A program made the translations under genes and the position numbers. Shown here in pieces: positions 11,276 through 23,014 of a stretch of 64,000 nt of DNA. Position 1 is the first letter of the stretch. Every line of letters begins with the position of its first letter. Source of the DNA: Agapanthus africanus. Taxonomy: Eukaryota; Streptophyta; Magnoliopsida; Asparagales; Amaryllidaceae. The notes beneath the pieces were generated by a model. It searched no databases. It was not told the origin of the DNA and saw only the letters and a list, made by a program, of their open reading frames with translations. The DNA lies in assembly GCA_030015575.1 (NCBI GenBank), contig JASDDO010000019.1:513270986-513334985 (forward strand), read 5' to 3'.

Positions 11276-12780
11276 ACTCCCAAGAGCTCGCTCGCTCTTA
11301 CTCCGTGTCCAGTGAACGGAGTCTTTATCATCTTTCCTTTGAGACAAGATTGACAAGTTGCATACGATTGATATTCGAACGAATCCAAATATCCTTCTGC
11401 ATGTAACTTAGTCAACCTTCTCTCATTGATGTGACCCAGTCTACAATGCCATAAGAAAGTTTTATTAATTTCTGGAGACTTTCTTTTGTGTGTATGCTGG
11501 ACATTGAAAATCCGTGGTTGGTTTAATACGTATATCCCGTTGTTCAATGTACCTGACCCAATCAAAACTTGATTAAGGTGAATGTTCACTACATTACTTA
11601 CAAATGCAAATTCATAACCTTCTTTAGATAATAAAGATACAGAAATGATATTACAGGTTGCATTTGGTACATAATAACAACTACGCAAAACCAAAAAGTA
11701 TCCATCCGACAATCCCAGGTGATAGTCCCCCACGGCCCCAGCATCCATGCTAGCACCGTTTGCAACTCTGAGGGTCATGTCACCTGCCTTCAAAACTCTA
11801 CGCTTTCTCAACGCCTGCAAAGAATTACAGATATGAGATCCTGATCCGGTATCCAATACCCAGGATGTAGAGTTTATTGATAGACAGTTTTCAATAACAT
11901 ACACATCTGAAGCTGAAGCTGCAACTCGCTTCAAATCCTGTGTTCTGGCCTTCCAAGCCTTGCAATCCTGTTTCCAGTGACCACTTTTGTGACAATAGAA
12001 GCATTCTTCCTTCCCCACCAGCTTTCCCGCTACCTTTGTTGCTTTTTCTTTTCCCTTCGTATCCACTTTACTGACACCGCCTCTTGGTTTGGCGGGGGCT
12101 TTCTTCTTCTTGCCCTTGGCTTTCGCCCTGGACCTAGAAGAGGAAGATCCTCCTACAAACAAAGTGGATGTCTCCCTACCCTTCTGTAGGGTGCCCTCAG
12201 CACTCCTCAACATGTTCAGAAGCTCGGAAAGTTCAACCTCCTTTCCTTGCATGTTGAAGTTAAGAATAAACTGGGCGTAAGTGGAAGGAAGGGACTGGAG
12301 AATCAAATCAGTATAGAGTTCATTCTCCAACGTGGTCCCAAGGTCCGCGAGCTCCTCAATGTAGCCAATCATCTTAAGCACGTGTTCCGCTACCGATGAT
12401 CCGACGGCCAACCTTGCCGAAAACAACTTCTTCGACACTTCGTATCTTGCGATACGAGACTGCTCTCCATACAGTTCTTTTGTATGAAGAAATATGGACT
12501 CAAGGTCTATATTCTCGTGCCTCCTCTGATGTTCGTTGTCCATCGAGGCAAGTACGTGGCATCTGGCCTTCGCGCAATCTATTTCCCAGGTCTTGTAGAT
12601 TTCCCTATCTACGACACTGGTTTTGGGACCTGGGACAGGGGGAGCTTTGGTGGTAAGGACATACCCCAACTTGTCGTAAGTGATTGCCATCTTGACATTC
12701 CTGAGCCAATCTTTGTAGTTTGTCAAATTGTTTTTATCTAGTAATAACTTAAGTCCGGTCATGTTGAATGGTCGCTGCAA
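11221..12780 (-). CDS. Cop3 Gag-protease polyprotein (519 residues), C-terminus chimeric
   Basis: The only intact copia Gag in the window. Residues 1-200 are the copia Gag domain, with MTGLKLLLDKNN near the start. A lysine-rich segment (about 215-250) precedes a CCHC zinc knuckle at C260, C263, H268 and C273, which binds RNA. The aspartic protease active site DTGSGS is at 310-315. The pre-integrase HHCC zinc motif is H445, H450, C476 and C479. The frame enters the first integrase residues and, from about residue 502, reads into LTR sequence because of the deletion. The Met at 12780 is in frame; the Met six residues on matches the Cop1 start, so either could be used. Gag could still be made, but no replication enzymes are encoded. 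Confidence 0.93.
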   Translation of the reverse strand: MQRPFNMTGLKLLLDKNNLTNYKDWLRNVKMAITYDKLGYVLTTKAPPVPGPKTSVVDREIYKTWEIDCAKARCHVLASMDNEHQRRHENIDLESIFLHTKELYGEQSRIARYEVSKKLFSARLAVGSSVAEHVLKMIGYIEELADLGTTLENELYTDLILQSLPSTYAQFILNFNMQGKEVELSELLNMLRSAEGTLQKGRETSTLFVGGSSSSRSRAKAKGKKKKAPAKPRGGVSKVDTKGKEKATKVAGKLVGKEECFYCHKSGHWKQDCKAWKARTQDLKRVAASASDVYVIENCLSINSTSWVLDTGSGSHICNSLQALRKRRVLKAGDMTLRVANGASMDAGAVGDYHLGLSDGYFLVLRSCYYVPNATCNIISVSLLSKEGYEFAFVSNVVNIHLNQVLIGSGTLNNGIYVLNQPRIFNVQHTHKRKSPEINKTFLWHCRLGHINERRLTKLHAEGYLDSFEYQSYATCQSCLKGKMIKTPFTGHGVRASELLGVHIVSLLIDIYLGTVTYS

Positions 12781-13260
12781 TTAGGAGAGAGAAAAGAAAC
12801 ACTTTAGCATGATGCTCTTGCAAGTTTAGAGTGGTTTTTAATTTGTCTAAACTGGATGGCTCCTACTGTCTCTCGAATCCCTTCTCAAACCGTAAAGAAA
12901 GGATTAGTCAGGATCAATCTCACCGTACAATACTTGCTTAACCGTTCAGTCAGGCCAGTGTCGGTACTTCGAGGGAGGTTTTCCAACGCTTTCGTGAAGT
13001 TCCTTAATTAAGTAACCTCTTTTCCCTGTGGGCGTAGCCCCGCTAACACCTTTCTAGACACCTACTAAGTTTGTAGCATTGATCGTTAAGTGAGAGTTTT
13101 CCCAAGGAGTAGCATATACTCACAGTAGGATCGGGATCCAAATATCATCGTGTGATAAAACCGAAGGAATCCTACCAGAATTATCACACTCCAAATGGTA
13201 TGCAGCGCTAGCAAGTTTCAGTACTTATGAAACTTCCGATGTGGATTTTTGCCCCATGCT

Positions 13261-13470
13261 CTTATGACCTTGACTTTGGCCAAAATATCATAAGTCACAT
13301 GTCAAGTTCTACCCGTCATTCTCCTGGTTAATTTGGACCCACCCGTACCTACCCTTGACTTTGGCCAAAATGGCAGCACGACTGTCCCAAACCAACATAT
13401 CTATCTATGCTGCACATGAATACCCAATAGCTACCAATCACTATGCCTTGACTTTGGCCAAAATACATAG
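13261..13470 (-). other. Triple hairpins, Cop3 leader
   Basis: CCTTGACTTTGGCCAAAAT (plus strand) occurs three times: 13267-13285, 13353-13371 and 13445-13463. The first is closed by CTTATGA/TCATAAG (7 bp) and the third by CTATG/CATAG. The inner arms are TTGAC and GGCCAA-type sequences that still pair with one wobble. Confidence 0.8.
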
Positions 13471-14585
13471 CTTGAATACTTTTTGACCATTCATGTGGAA
13501 TGACGGAGGGCTACGAATGGTTTTGGCGAAACCGTGAACGTAGTGAACTTGATATAATCGATGGAACGAGATAGCTTTTAAAAGGAGTGGTTCAAGCTCC
13601 GCGTTTAAAAGTTTAGTTTTGAAAAGAACCGAGTGGTTTTCAAAGTGTTCCAATCGACTTTTACTTGGTTTATTTTCTTGCATTAGTTCTTTTAATGCGT
13701 CCCATCATTTAACCCTACCATTGCAGAAAACAACCAAAATATGACGTACGCTTATGCCATTCGCATTCGCCACGGGGCCCCGTCATCACCCGTTAGGTTA
13801 CTTAACTAACGACAGAGCGGGAGCTGGGCTAGCGCGGCTGTAAAACATAAGCAACGCCTAAATAGTTATCATATATAAATATATAGCAATGATAGACATT
13901 ACAGATCACAGATGAATACATTGGATATACTAGGAATCCGCAATCCGTTCGAGCCTGCAACGAAAAGCGGATTACACGGTCGCGGTGAATAGCCAATACC
14001 CCACCCAAGACCCCTACGGGTGCGGCAAACTACCCGCCAAGTACCCGAAGCGAAGCAACCTCCCTCACCACCGTGAGTAGGCCACTCGGCACTTCGAGAT
14101 ACCCGGTAGTTTGTGCACCCCCTCCATGGGTCTATCCTAGGAGCAAAAACAGTAAAAAGAATTATACAATGACGGCTACAACCCCGACCCGGTTGTGCGG
14201 CCAAACAAATAATAATATTACATCAATTTACATATTACAATGAATGAAAGAAAAAGCAACACTCATCTCACATCCACCCCGGCTATTCATCCGCGACAAT
14301 CCAACCCATTCATATACACATACCATCATCAATCACAGATCACAGATATGTATAACCCCGACTAATCGACATATAGCGATTAGACAACGTTCAATACATA
14401 TAAACATCACAGATATAACCTTTTAGTCAAAGTGTATTGAAGTTCGGAAAAAAATACGGATTTATAGGCCCCCAAAAACAAATTTCTATTCTGGAAAATC
14501 TGGGCACATATAAACCATCTTAAAAATCCTAAAACCAAGCCAGAAATACACTGCACCAAACTCGACCCAGTGACGAGCCAAGACG

Positions 14586-14631
14586 GCCGCGGTTGCGCGG
14601 CAAAAGCTTGCTATTGCCGCGGAACCGCGGC
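14586..14631 (-). other. GC-rich paired palindrome after the primer site, Cop3
   Basis: The arms are GCCGCGGTTGCGCGGC (14586-14601) and GCCGCGGAACCGCGGC (14616-14631). They are complementary except for one position, with a 14-nt loop. It lies about 200 nt from the primer site. Confidence 0.8.
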
Positions 14632-14826
14632 TCTTTGGTCGAATCACTGGATCGTTTTTGGTGGCTTTCTTTAAAAAACCCTGAGATGATTTTTGGAGTA
14701 TGACAAATTTTATTTTGAACAGAAAAAAATTTAACAGAAACTTAGGGTTTTGAAAACTCGGTTTTTCGATTTTTTTGATTCGAACTTCGATACACTCTAC
14801 TACCAAGCTAGTTTATGTTTAGTTAG

Positions 14827-14838
14827 TCTCTGATACCA
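14827..14838 (-). other. Cop3 primer binding site
   Basis: The minus strand reads TGGTATCAGAGA, one base after the 5' LTR. The last base differs from the usual initiator-Met match. Confidence 0.9.
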
Positions 14839-14839
14839 G

Positions 14840-16881
14840 TGTAAGTCCACGTTGCCCACCCCGGTACTTGCGGGGAGGCGGAAAACGGAATAAAAATTGA
14901 ATTTTTACGAGCTTAGGCAACATGGACTAAACTATGAAGGATCTTTGCTAAACAAAAACAAGCTAAAGCTAACTAGAAACTAGCTAAGTGCTAGAAAGGT
15001 TATACCTTGGGCTTTAAGTCCTTCTCTCCTTGCTCCTTGGAGTGGTGGAAGGAGGTCACCTTTGTCGTCTTCTCCCGTCAAAGAAAGATCCACCCGAAAG
15101 CCTCAACCTTTGGCTTCAACTCCAAGCTAGAAGTAACTAGGGTGCAAGAAGTGCTAATCCTTGAACCCTAGATGAGAGTAGAGATTATCAAGAGAGGGTT
15201 TTTCTCAAGCTCAAGTGTTTCTCAACACATGAGAGGGGAGAGCTTGAGGGAGAGGAAGAACAAGAGAGAGAATGTGAATAATAGAATGAGAGAATAATAT
15301 GAACCATTCTCACATATATGTGTGAATTATTGTAATTAAATAATTAGCTAGATAATTGTCATGGTTAATCAAGACATGACCATTATCATTTCATTTTTAA
15401 TGCAAATTGCAAGGATCAAAGAGCATCTTCCAAATGAAATGATGATGGTCAAAGTGTCAACAAGGTCAACAAGTCAAGATGGGTCAAATGGTCAACAACC
15501 ATAACCATGCACAATCATTAAACTAATATCAATTAATAATAATACACACATAAGCAATAGGGTTAATAAAATGACAATAGTCATTAACCCTAATCAAAGT
15601 CCTCTCCCTCTGTCTCAAGCAACTGTGCATACGCACCCGTATTCGTGATCCGAGGAACACAAATACAATGAGAAAAACCAATCCCATATCATATACTAGG
15701 ATCCGGCTTAAACCAAAGCCCGCTAGTATAAGCTGTCCGGACAGCAAACGTGCACAAGTGCGCGGATGTGAACGAACCCTGTCGCAAAACCATGCGACCT
15801 CTACTCATTTTGCCTAAAGGCGAATAGCTCTCTGTGTGGGACTCTAAAGACTCGACACTACGCTGGCAGTGGGTTTAACCACAGACCGCAAGCGGCACTA
15901 GCTGTACGTAACGGTCCCCAGGTAGATGTCGATAAGAAGACTGACGAGGTGAACCCCATCTGAACTCCTACTGAGCCTGTATATGACAATCTCCGTACAG
16001 TCTGGTCTGTTCGTCTGATACATCGCATGGCGGGCCTAGGGGGCGGTGAACGTCAGTCCCCTAATAGCGGTACAAGTCATGTCGGAGTGTAGCCCAGAAC
16101 ACCCTGAGATAACACTGGAAACCTACCAGTATATCTCGCTTGCCCTGGCCAGGGACTACTCGTGTAATGGCTCTCCTGGACACAGCGCGATGTCAACCCC
16201 CAATACCGGGAGAGACGAATCCTGTCTAACCGTCACTGCCTCCAAGTGCTTCGGGACTGCACCCAAAAACTACCTGTTTGCACGACTCCTTTGAGCCGTG
16301 GTAGGGTAGTGATCAAAGTGCAGTGGGAACACACTCAAGGCGAAGTGACAATGTCAAGTCAACGGACTATGCTGTACTCATGTCACCTGGGAACTGATAA
16401 CTGACGATAGGTATAATACCAACCAACAGTCCCCGACGAGTCCTGTCCAGTGTACTCGTAACCTAACGAGCACCCGCATACTATCTCAAGTACGACGTAC
16501 TGACGGCTGTGGGACAGACCGTCTCCCATGCTGGGATGAGAAGCGCATACGCTAGTCTACTCCGGAGTATCGATGCCCTGTTTCGATAGTCCAACGACTA
16601 GGGACCTGTATAAGGATGTGCTTATAGATCACCCAGCTCCCACGAGTGTGAGGGCCATCACAACGCTGGTAATCAAGCAAAGATCCTAAGGGCTCTACTA
16701 ATATGTATGTCAGCAATATGCTAAAAGAAACACATGCACATATTAAAGCAGAGACAAACCAAGTAGCATACTACCATTTCGAGCAAGATTGTATATACAA
16801 CTGTGAATATCCCAAGCTTCCATTAAGTAATATACAAACTAGTATGATACAGTAATGGCCTCTAGGGCATATACACTAACA
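14840..16881 (-). repeat. Cop3 5' LTR (complete)
   Basis: It is 2042 bp. On the minus strand it starts TGTTAGTGTATATG and ends GGACTTACA. The family is the same as LTR-F on the right side of the window. It carries the shared U3 blocks. Confidence 0.95.
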
Positions 16882-16886
16882 TATTT

Positions 16887-18970
16887 AAATCAGTTTGAAT
16901 TTACATCTTATGAAACTTGCGAGTCATGTCACAAAGATATAATGACCTCAGCTCTGTTTATTGGAAACAGAGAAAGAGTTAGTAGACTCTTGGGACTGAT
17001 ACATGATGATATATGTAAGGTCCCCTGTCTACACATGCCAGGACCGGTTCTTTGTACTTCATTACATTCTCTGATAATCTCTCAAGATTCAGACATATGT
17101 TCCTGTTGAAACACAAGTCCGAAACTTTTGAGATATTCACAGAATATAAGTTAGAAGTAGAGAACCAAAATAAGGGTATAAGTATTATGTCCTTTGATGT
17201 GATCAGGGAGGAGAATACTTAAGCACGGAAATCATGGACTATTCTAAAGGAGAATGAAATTCTCTCTCAGCATTACTCCTCCGAATACACCATAACACGA
17301 TGGTATATCGGGGCGGAGCAATAGCATCCTATATGATATGGTGTGCTCTATGATGAGTACTACTGAGTTTCCTATTTCCTTTTTGGGAGTTATGCACTTG
17401 AGAAGTTGCATGCTTATTGAATAGGGCTTCAATCAAATCAGATGCCTACCACTTCATATGTGATATGGAAAGGAAAGAGCCCATATCTTAAGTAGGTTAA
17501 GATTTGGGGTTGTCTGGCCTATGTCTAAAAGCAAAATCCGGACAAGCTCGAGGCAAGGTCAGTTCTGTAGAACTGGAAAGGTTCTAGCTATACAAACTGC
17601 AGCTGATGATTTGGTAGAACCAAAGGATTCAGTAGATTCCAACGAACCTCAGCCTCTCCGCCGATCTAGTTAGGTTCCTCACCCACCTGAGAGATACTTC
17701 GGTTTCTCTATGATAGTGGGAGCGAGGATTGCATCATGAAATGATGACCCAACTAGTTTTGAGCTGGCCATCAGGAGTGGGACTCTGTAAGAATGGCTGG
17801 ATGCTTAGCGATCCGAGATGGAATCCTTATACACCAACAAAGTATGGACTTTGGTTACTTTAGCTGAAGGGTTAAATCCCTATCAGGAGCAAGTATATCT
17901 TGAGAAGATTACTTGGTGTACATGGAAAAGTTGAGACTTTCAAAGCTAGACTTGTTAAAGGTTTGCATCATTGACCAGGTATGCATCATGATGAAACTTT
18001 TTCTAAGGAGCTATGCTTAAGTCCATCCAGATCCTACTTGCCACGGCTACATACCATGACTACAATATCTGGCGGCTGAGTGTCATGACTACTTTTCTAA
18101 ATGATGTTTTAGAAGAGAAAGTCTATAAGTACACAGTCAGAAGGCTTCGTAGACAGTGGGAGCAGCGGAAACGTGTGCAAGATGTTTTATGTGATGAAGC
18201 GGGTATCGCGGAGTTGAAACATCTGTTTTGATGAGTTAGTCAAACAGTTTGACATCATCAAAATGGTAGATGAACCTTGTATATACAAAAAGGTAGTAGG
18301 GAGTATGGTAGTGATCCTCGTAGAGTACGTGGATAACATACTCTTGATAGGGAAGGAGTTTCCTATGCTACGCTCGGTCAATCTCCGCTTATCACAAGGA
18401 TTCTCCATATATGATCAAAGTGATACCTCCTAAATCCTGAGTTTTCATCTATGAGATAGATGTAATTGGATGTTAGGATACCCACTAGATGTAGTGAGAT
18501 GGTATCAATCGATCCTGGGGAGAATCACTGGAAGGGTTCCAGGGTGATAAAGACGACTGAATGTCAGTCACAGGCATTGTCTTTACCCTCAGTAAAGGGA
18601 CGGTATGTTGGAAGAGTTCCAAGCTAGATACTATAGCATACTAGACGATAAAGGCTGGATACATCGCTACTTAAGATGCTACCAAAGAGGCTGTCTTGGT
18701 GTATATTAGTTCATGAGATGAATTTAGTTCCTCCCATTGTGTGACAATGGAGTTGTGGCTTATACCAAGGAACGTCCGTCCCATCAGTAATCCAGACATA
18801 TTCTAAGGCAGTATCACCTGATCATGGAGATGGTTGATCTCCAAGGAGATCAAGGTTAGGAGAATAGACTCAGAGGACAACACGGCGGCACAAAGGCCTT
18901 TTCCCAGAGAGAGGCTTTCATGGGATGGTTGAGTATGAGATACTACAACCACTGCTATCAGATGGCCCTA
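16887..18970 (+). pseudogene. Cop2 integrase-RT-RNase H remnant
   Basis: Recognisable in order: pre-integrase CxxC and the start of integrase (16887-17020), RT around MLKSI (18013) where the catalytic DVKTAFLNG has become SVMTTFLND, YVDN in place of YVDD (about 18328), and RNase H debris to 18930. There are many stops and frameshifts. The RT catalytic Asp residues are lost, so it cannot be active. Confidence 0.85.
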
Positions 18971-18985
18971 GTGCAAGTGGGAGAT
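18971..18985 (+). other. Cop2 polypurine tract
   Basis: GTGCAAGTGGGAGAT directly before the 3' LTR, identical in core to those of Cop1 and Cop4. Confidence 0.9.
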
Positions 18986-21184
18986 TGTTAGTTATATGTA
19001 TGCCCTAGAGGCCATTACTATACATAGGATGTATATTGTAGTGGATGCTTGGACATATATAGGGAGGACTTTCTTGCTCGACATGATAGTATGCTATCTG
19101 GTTGCTCTTTACCTTAACGTGTACACTGATTGTCTCTCTGTTACATGTTGGTAAAGCCCTTAGGATGTGTACTTGACTACCTAGACTATGATCCAGATCA
19201 TACTAGTGGGGAAATGGTAGTCCATAAGTACATCCTTCAAGGTCCCTAGTCGTGAGTGTATCGAGACAGGGCATCGATATACCAGAGTAGACTAGCGTAT
19301 ACCTTCTCGACCCATACTGATGGGCGATGGATGATCCCATATCCATTGATGTTTGAGATCAGAGATGATATACGGGTGCTCAGTGAAGACTGGGTACACT
19401 GGACGGACTCGCCGAGAACTCCCAGATGGTATTATACCTTACGTCAGATGGCAGTTCTCTGGTGACACTGGTACAGGTTAGTCTGTAGACCCAAGATCAT
19501 CATAGAGTCTTGTGTGATTCCCACTGTGCTTTGATTTCCACCTTACCACGTCCAAGAGGGCATGCAAAATGGTGGTTTTTGGGTACAGTTCCGAATCACA
19601 TGGAGGCAATGAGCGATAGGAGGGGATTCGTCTCTCCCGGTATAGGGAGTTGATGTTGCGCTGTGTTCGATTGGCTATAACCGAAAATCCTTGGCCAGGG
19701 TTGCTGAGATTTACGGGTAAGTGTTATCAGTAGTATCTCGAACTGTTATAGACCACATATCGACACGACTTATCGAGCTACTGGGGTCTGACGTTTACCA
19801 CCCCTAGGCAAGATATGCGACATATCAGACGAAGAGACCGGACTGTACGGTAAGTGTTGCTCGTTGGATTCACAGGAGTGTGAGCAGGCTTGCTCGTTGA
19901 TCTTCTGATCGCTCAATACCCGGGTGGCCGTTACGTTTAGCAGAGCGCTTGCGGCTTGTGGGTGTTTGATATGATCATCACCTGCTGCCGGCGTATTGAC
20001 GAGTCTTTAGAGTCCTACACAGAGGTTTCCTGGCTCAAGCGAAATGAAATAGGAGCGCATATGAGATATGTGTGGGACCGAGAATGATATCAGTATGTGA
20101 TACTGAATTCTATTCTCACGATTTGTATCATCGGACGGTTATATAAGATATAGCCGGGTTACCGAATCAAGTGTTGATTCGATACATTGATACACTTGAT
20201 ATTAGTCAGTTATATGCAGTATGACCGGATCATTAAATCAAGTGTTGATTTAATGATTTAATATATAATTATATATTTGATATATTACTTTACATTAACT
20301 AGTATTGGTTCACTTAAGATGATTTTCTCACTTGATGTGCACATTGTATATATGATATATTTTTGTGCACTTGTTTGTATCATGTTTGATGATACATGCA
20401 AACTTGGGTGTGCATACTTTAAACCATAGTTTAGGTTAATGGTTAAAGTGTTATTTATTTATTTATTTATTTATTTATTATGCCAAGAAATAAAATGGTG
20501 GCTTATTTTGTTTCATACTTGAAGCTTCATGAAGCTTTGAAAAGCTTTGACCATTTTGTTTCTTTCCTAAACCTAACCATTACCTAAACCCTAGTTTATT
20601 CTCTACATGAGTTTACTAACCCATGGTTGCTAAATGATAAGCATCACTTGAATTTTCAAATTAGATAATTCATTCTTTTCTTTTCTTCTTCATCTTCTTC
20701 ATGAGTTGAAGAAAGCAAGCTAGAAAATTCTAAGTGATGAATCCAAGTGAGAAACCAAAATCCAAAGTGATCCCACTTCCTATTTCTTCATCCTCTACCA
20801 CTTGCCATGTTGTATAGGGTGTTTTCTTCACAAGTTTCATGACCAAGTGAAGATGGAGCTTGGGTTTGAGTCGCCTCGACGTAGATCATCTTCGGCATCG
20901 AAGTCGACGACCTAGCCCGATCATTTCTTCGACGAAGCCATCGCTAAAGTCCGGGATCCGATGATTGCAGCGGAGGGACATCATCATGGAGCTAAGGAAG
21001 TGGAGGACCGGATCTACAAAGGTTGTATTTCCATTCACTTAGTAGTTAAGTTGTTAACTAGTTGTTGTTTCGCCTTTACCTCTGGTCATCGATCTAGTAT
21101 TAGGGTTTCTCGGCACAAGAAAAATTTGATTTTGGCATGGTCGATGCCTTGTGGAACCTCTTGAGTGTGCCTAGGAACCCTACA
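18986..21184 (+). repeat. Cop2 3' LTR
   Basis: It is 2199 bp with TGTTAG and CTACA ends, followed by the target duplication ccata. By eye it has about 50 substitutions against the 5' LTR. Confidence 0.95.
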
Positions 21185-22370
21185 CCATACCCAACCAACA
21201 TTTGATTTAGGTGAATGTTCATAACATTGTTCTGCAATACAAAATTATATCCTCCATTGTCAAACAAAGAAACAGATATTATATTACATAGCATACTTGG
21301 TACAAAATAACATGGGTTCAAAACCAATATACACCCAGATGGCAACCCCAAGTGATACTCTCCCACTGCGACTGTATGTACATTGGAACCATTTCCAACG
21401 CGGAGAGTATGGTCACATGTCTTTAAAACTTTGCTATTTCTCAGCCCCTGCATAGAATTGCAAATGTGAGAACCTGAACCGGTATCTAATACCCAGGAAG
21501 TAGAGTTTATTAAAAAACAGTTTTCTGTCACAAACACACCAGAAGCGGAAGCATCCCCATGCTTCTTCTTGAGGTTCAAGTACTCCGTACAGTTGCGCTT
21601 CCAATGTCCTGTCTTGTGGCAATGAAAACATTCACCTTTCCCCGAGTCTCCAGCTTTGGACTTTTCCTTTCCCTTCACGTTTTTAACTCCACCCTTAGGA
21701 TTGGTGGGCTTCTTCTTTTTCTTTCCTTTGGCCTTAGCTTTTGGGCGAGAAGAAGAAGATTGCCCAATAGTCATAACGGGAGTTTTCATTGATTTCATAG
21801 TGCTCTCTGCACTCCTTAACATATTAAGGAGTTCAGGTAGCTCCTTCTCCATGCCGTGCATGTTGAAGTTAACTATGAACTGACCAAAGGTGGAGGGGAG
21901 GGACTGCATAATAATATCCGTATATTGTTCATTGTCCATCCTAGGTCCTCAAACTCTTCTATAAGAGCTATCATCTTCAGAACATGGTCTCCTACCGGTG
22001 TGCCAGGCGCCATTCGCATCTGAAACAATTTCTTTGATGCTTCGTATCGTAATACACGGGATTGCTCTCCATACAACTCCTTTGTATGGAGGAATATGGT
22101 TTGAATGTCCATATTCTCGTGCTGCTTTTGATGTGTATTGTCCATCGATGCAAGCGCAAGACATTTGGCTGTGGCACAGTCAGCGTCCCATGTCTTGCGG
22201 ACTTCAATGTCCGCAACTGAGGATTTTAGACCTGGGGTGGGCGGGGCTGAAGCCGTGAAGACATATGATACTTTATCATAAGTCAAGGCTATTTTCAGAT
22301 TCCTCAGCCAGTCTTTATAATTGGTCCCATTCAGTCTGTTTTTATCTAGTAGAAGCTTGAGTCCAGTCAT
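21185..22370 (-). pseudogene. Cop1 Gag-protease, frameshifted and cut by Cop2
   Basis: It starts at the Met at 22370 (MTGLKLLLDKNRLNG). The Gag domain reads to about 21950, where 7 bases present in Cop3 are missing at about 21941, shifting the frame. The second part (21939 down) continues Gag, a lysine-rich stretch, a CCHC knuckle (CFHCHKTGHWKRNC), the protease site DTGSGSH and the segment up to the Cop2 junction at 21185. The open frame runs on into the Cop2 LTR by chance. The remaining pol lies at 1344-4082. A frameshift within Gag would prevent normal polyprotein synthesis even without Cop2. Confidence 0.92.
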
Positions 22371-22806
22371 TGGTATCTGCCATTAAGAGAGAGAAAAGAA
22401 TACACTCAGCGAAAGCTCTTGCATAGATCAGATTGGTTATTATCTTGTCTAATCGATGTCTCCCACTGCTTTAATCAAGTTTTTCTTTCAAACCTTAAAA
22501 AGAAAACTAGCCAGGATTAATTACAGTCTACAACTTCGCTAACCGTTCAGTCAGGCCAGTGTCGGTACTTGAGGGAGGTTCCCCATGCTTTCGCACGGAC
22601 CTAATTAAAGTAAACCTCATTTTCCCAGAAGCGTAGCCCCGTTAACACCTTTCTAGACACCTAATGAGTTAGCTAATTGTAAACTGCAAAACTGTCCTGG
22701 GAGCAACTATTGGCCACAGTGGGATCGGGATCCAACCATCATGGAAGGTATGCAATCTCATTGCAAATCTCAACACTTGAAATTCCCGATGTGATTTTTA
22801 CCCCTA

Positions 22807-23014
22807 GTACTTATGACCTTAACTATGGTCAACAAATCATAAGTACCAGTCAAGTTCTACCCGTCATTTCTTGATCAATTAGACCCACCATATGACCCTT
22901 AACTATGGTCAACAAAGTCGCATGAATGTCCTAATTAATCTGCATCATATGCAGTGTAGGAAGACATCACTTAGCTACCATACACTACGCCTTAACTAAA
23001 GTCAACAAACGTAG
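22807..23014 (-). other. Triple hairpins, Cop1 leader
   Basis: The first unit is closed by a perfect 10-bp stem, GTACTTATGA (22807-22816) with TCATAAGTAC (22837-22846). The second lies at 22889-22924 and the third is closed by CTACG/CGTAG (22985-23014). The inner parts are TTAACTATGGTCAA (twice) and TTAACTAAAGTCAA. The units lie about 440-640 nt before the gag start, much as in Cop3. Confidence 0.82.

Larger units (their letters stand above)
12781..14826 (-). other. Cop3 leader, about 2 kb, non-coding and rich in inverted repeats
   Basis: On the minus strand from the primer site it holds the GC-rich paired palindrome (14586-14631), a CGTTAG/CTAACG hairpin (13791-13811), a pair of stems around 13560-13650, and the three TTGAC-type hairpins (13261-13470). 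The order matches Cop1 and Cop4. The small frames in it are not shared between elements. Confidence 0.75.
10119..16881 (-). mobile_element. Cop3: Ty1/copia element with a large internal deletion, inserted in Cop2
   Basis: Reading on the minus strand: 5' LTR 14840-16881, primer site 14827-14838, leader to 12781, gag-protease 12780 downward, then an abrupt join at about 11270-11285 to the middle of the 3' LTR. Integrase (except its first residues), RT, RNase H, the polypurine tract and about 0.9 kb of the 3' LTR are gone. The target duplication is intact at both ends, so the deletion happened after insertion or was copied as a block. Confidence 0.95.
4083..21184 (+). mobile_element. Cop2: defective Ty1/copia retrotransposon inserted in Cop1
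   Basis: The LTRs (4083-6277 and 18986-21184) begin TGTTAG and end CTACA. The element has a primer site at 6279, a leader of about 3 kb, decayed protease and pol remnants, and a polypurine tract at 18971-18985. Cop3 is nested at 10119-16881, so the native element is about 10.3 kb. The gag N-terminal part is missing and every coding segment has stops or frameshifts. The LTRs differ by only about 2% by eye, much less decay than the interior shows. Confidence 0.95.
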
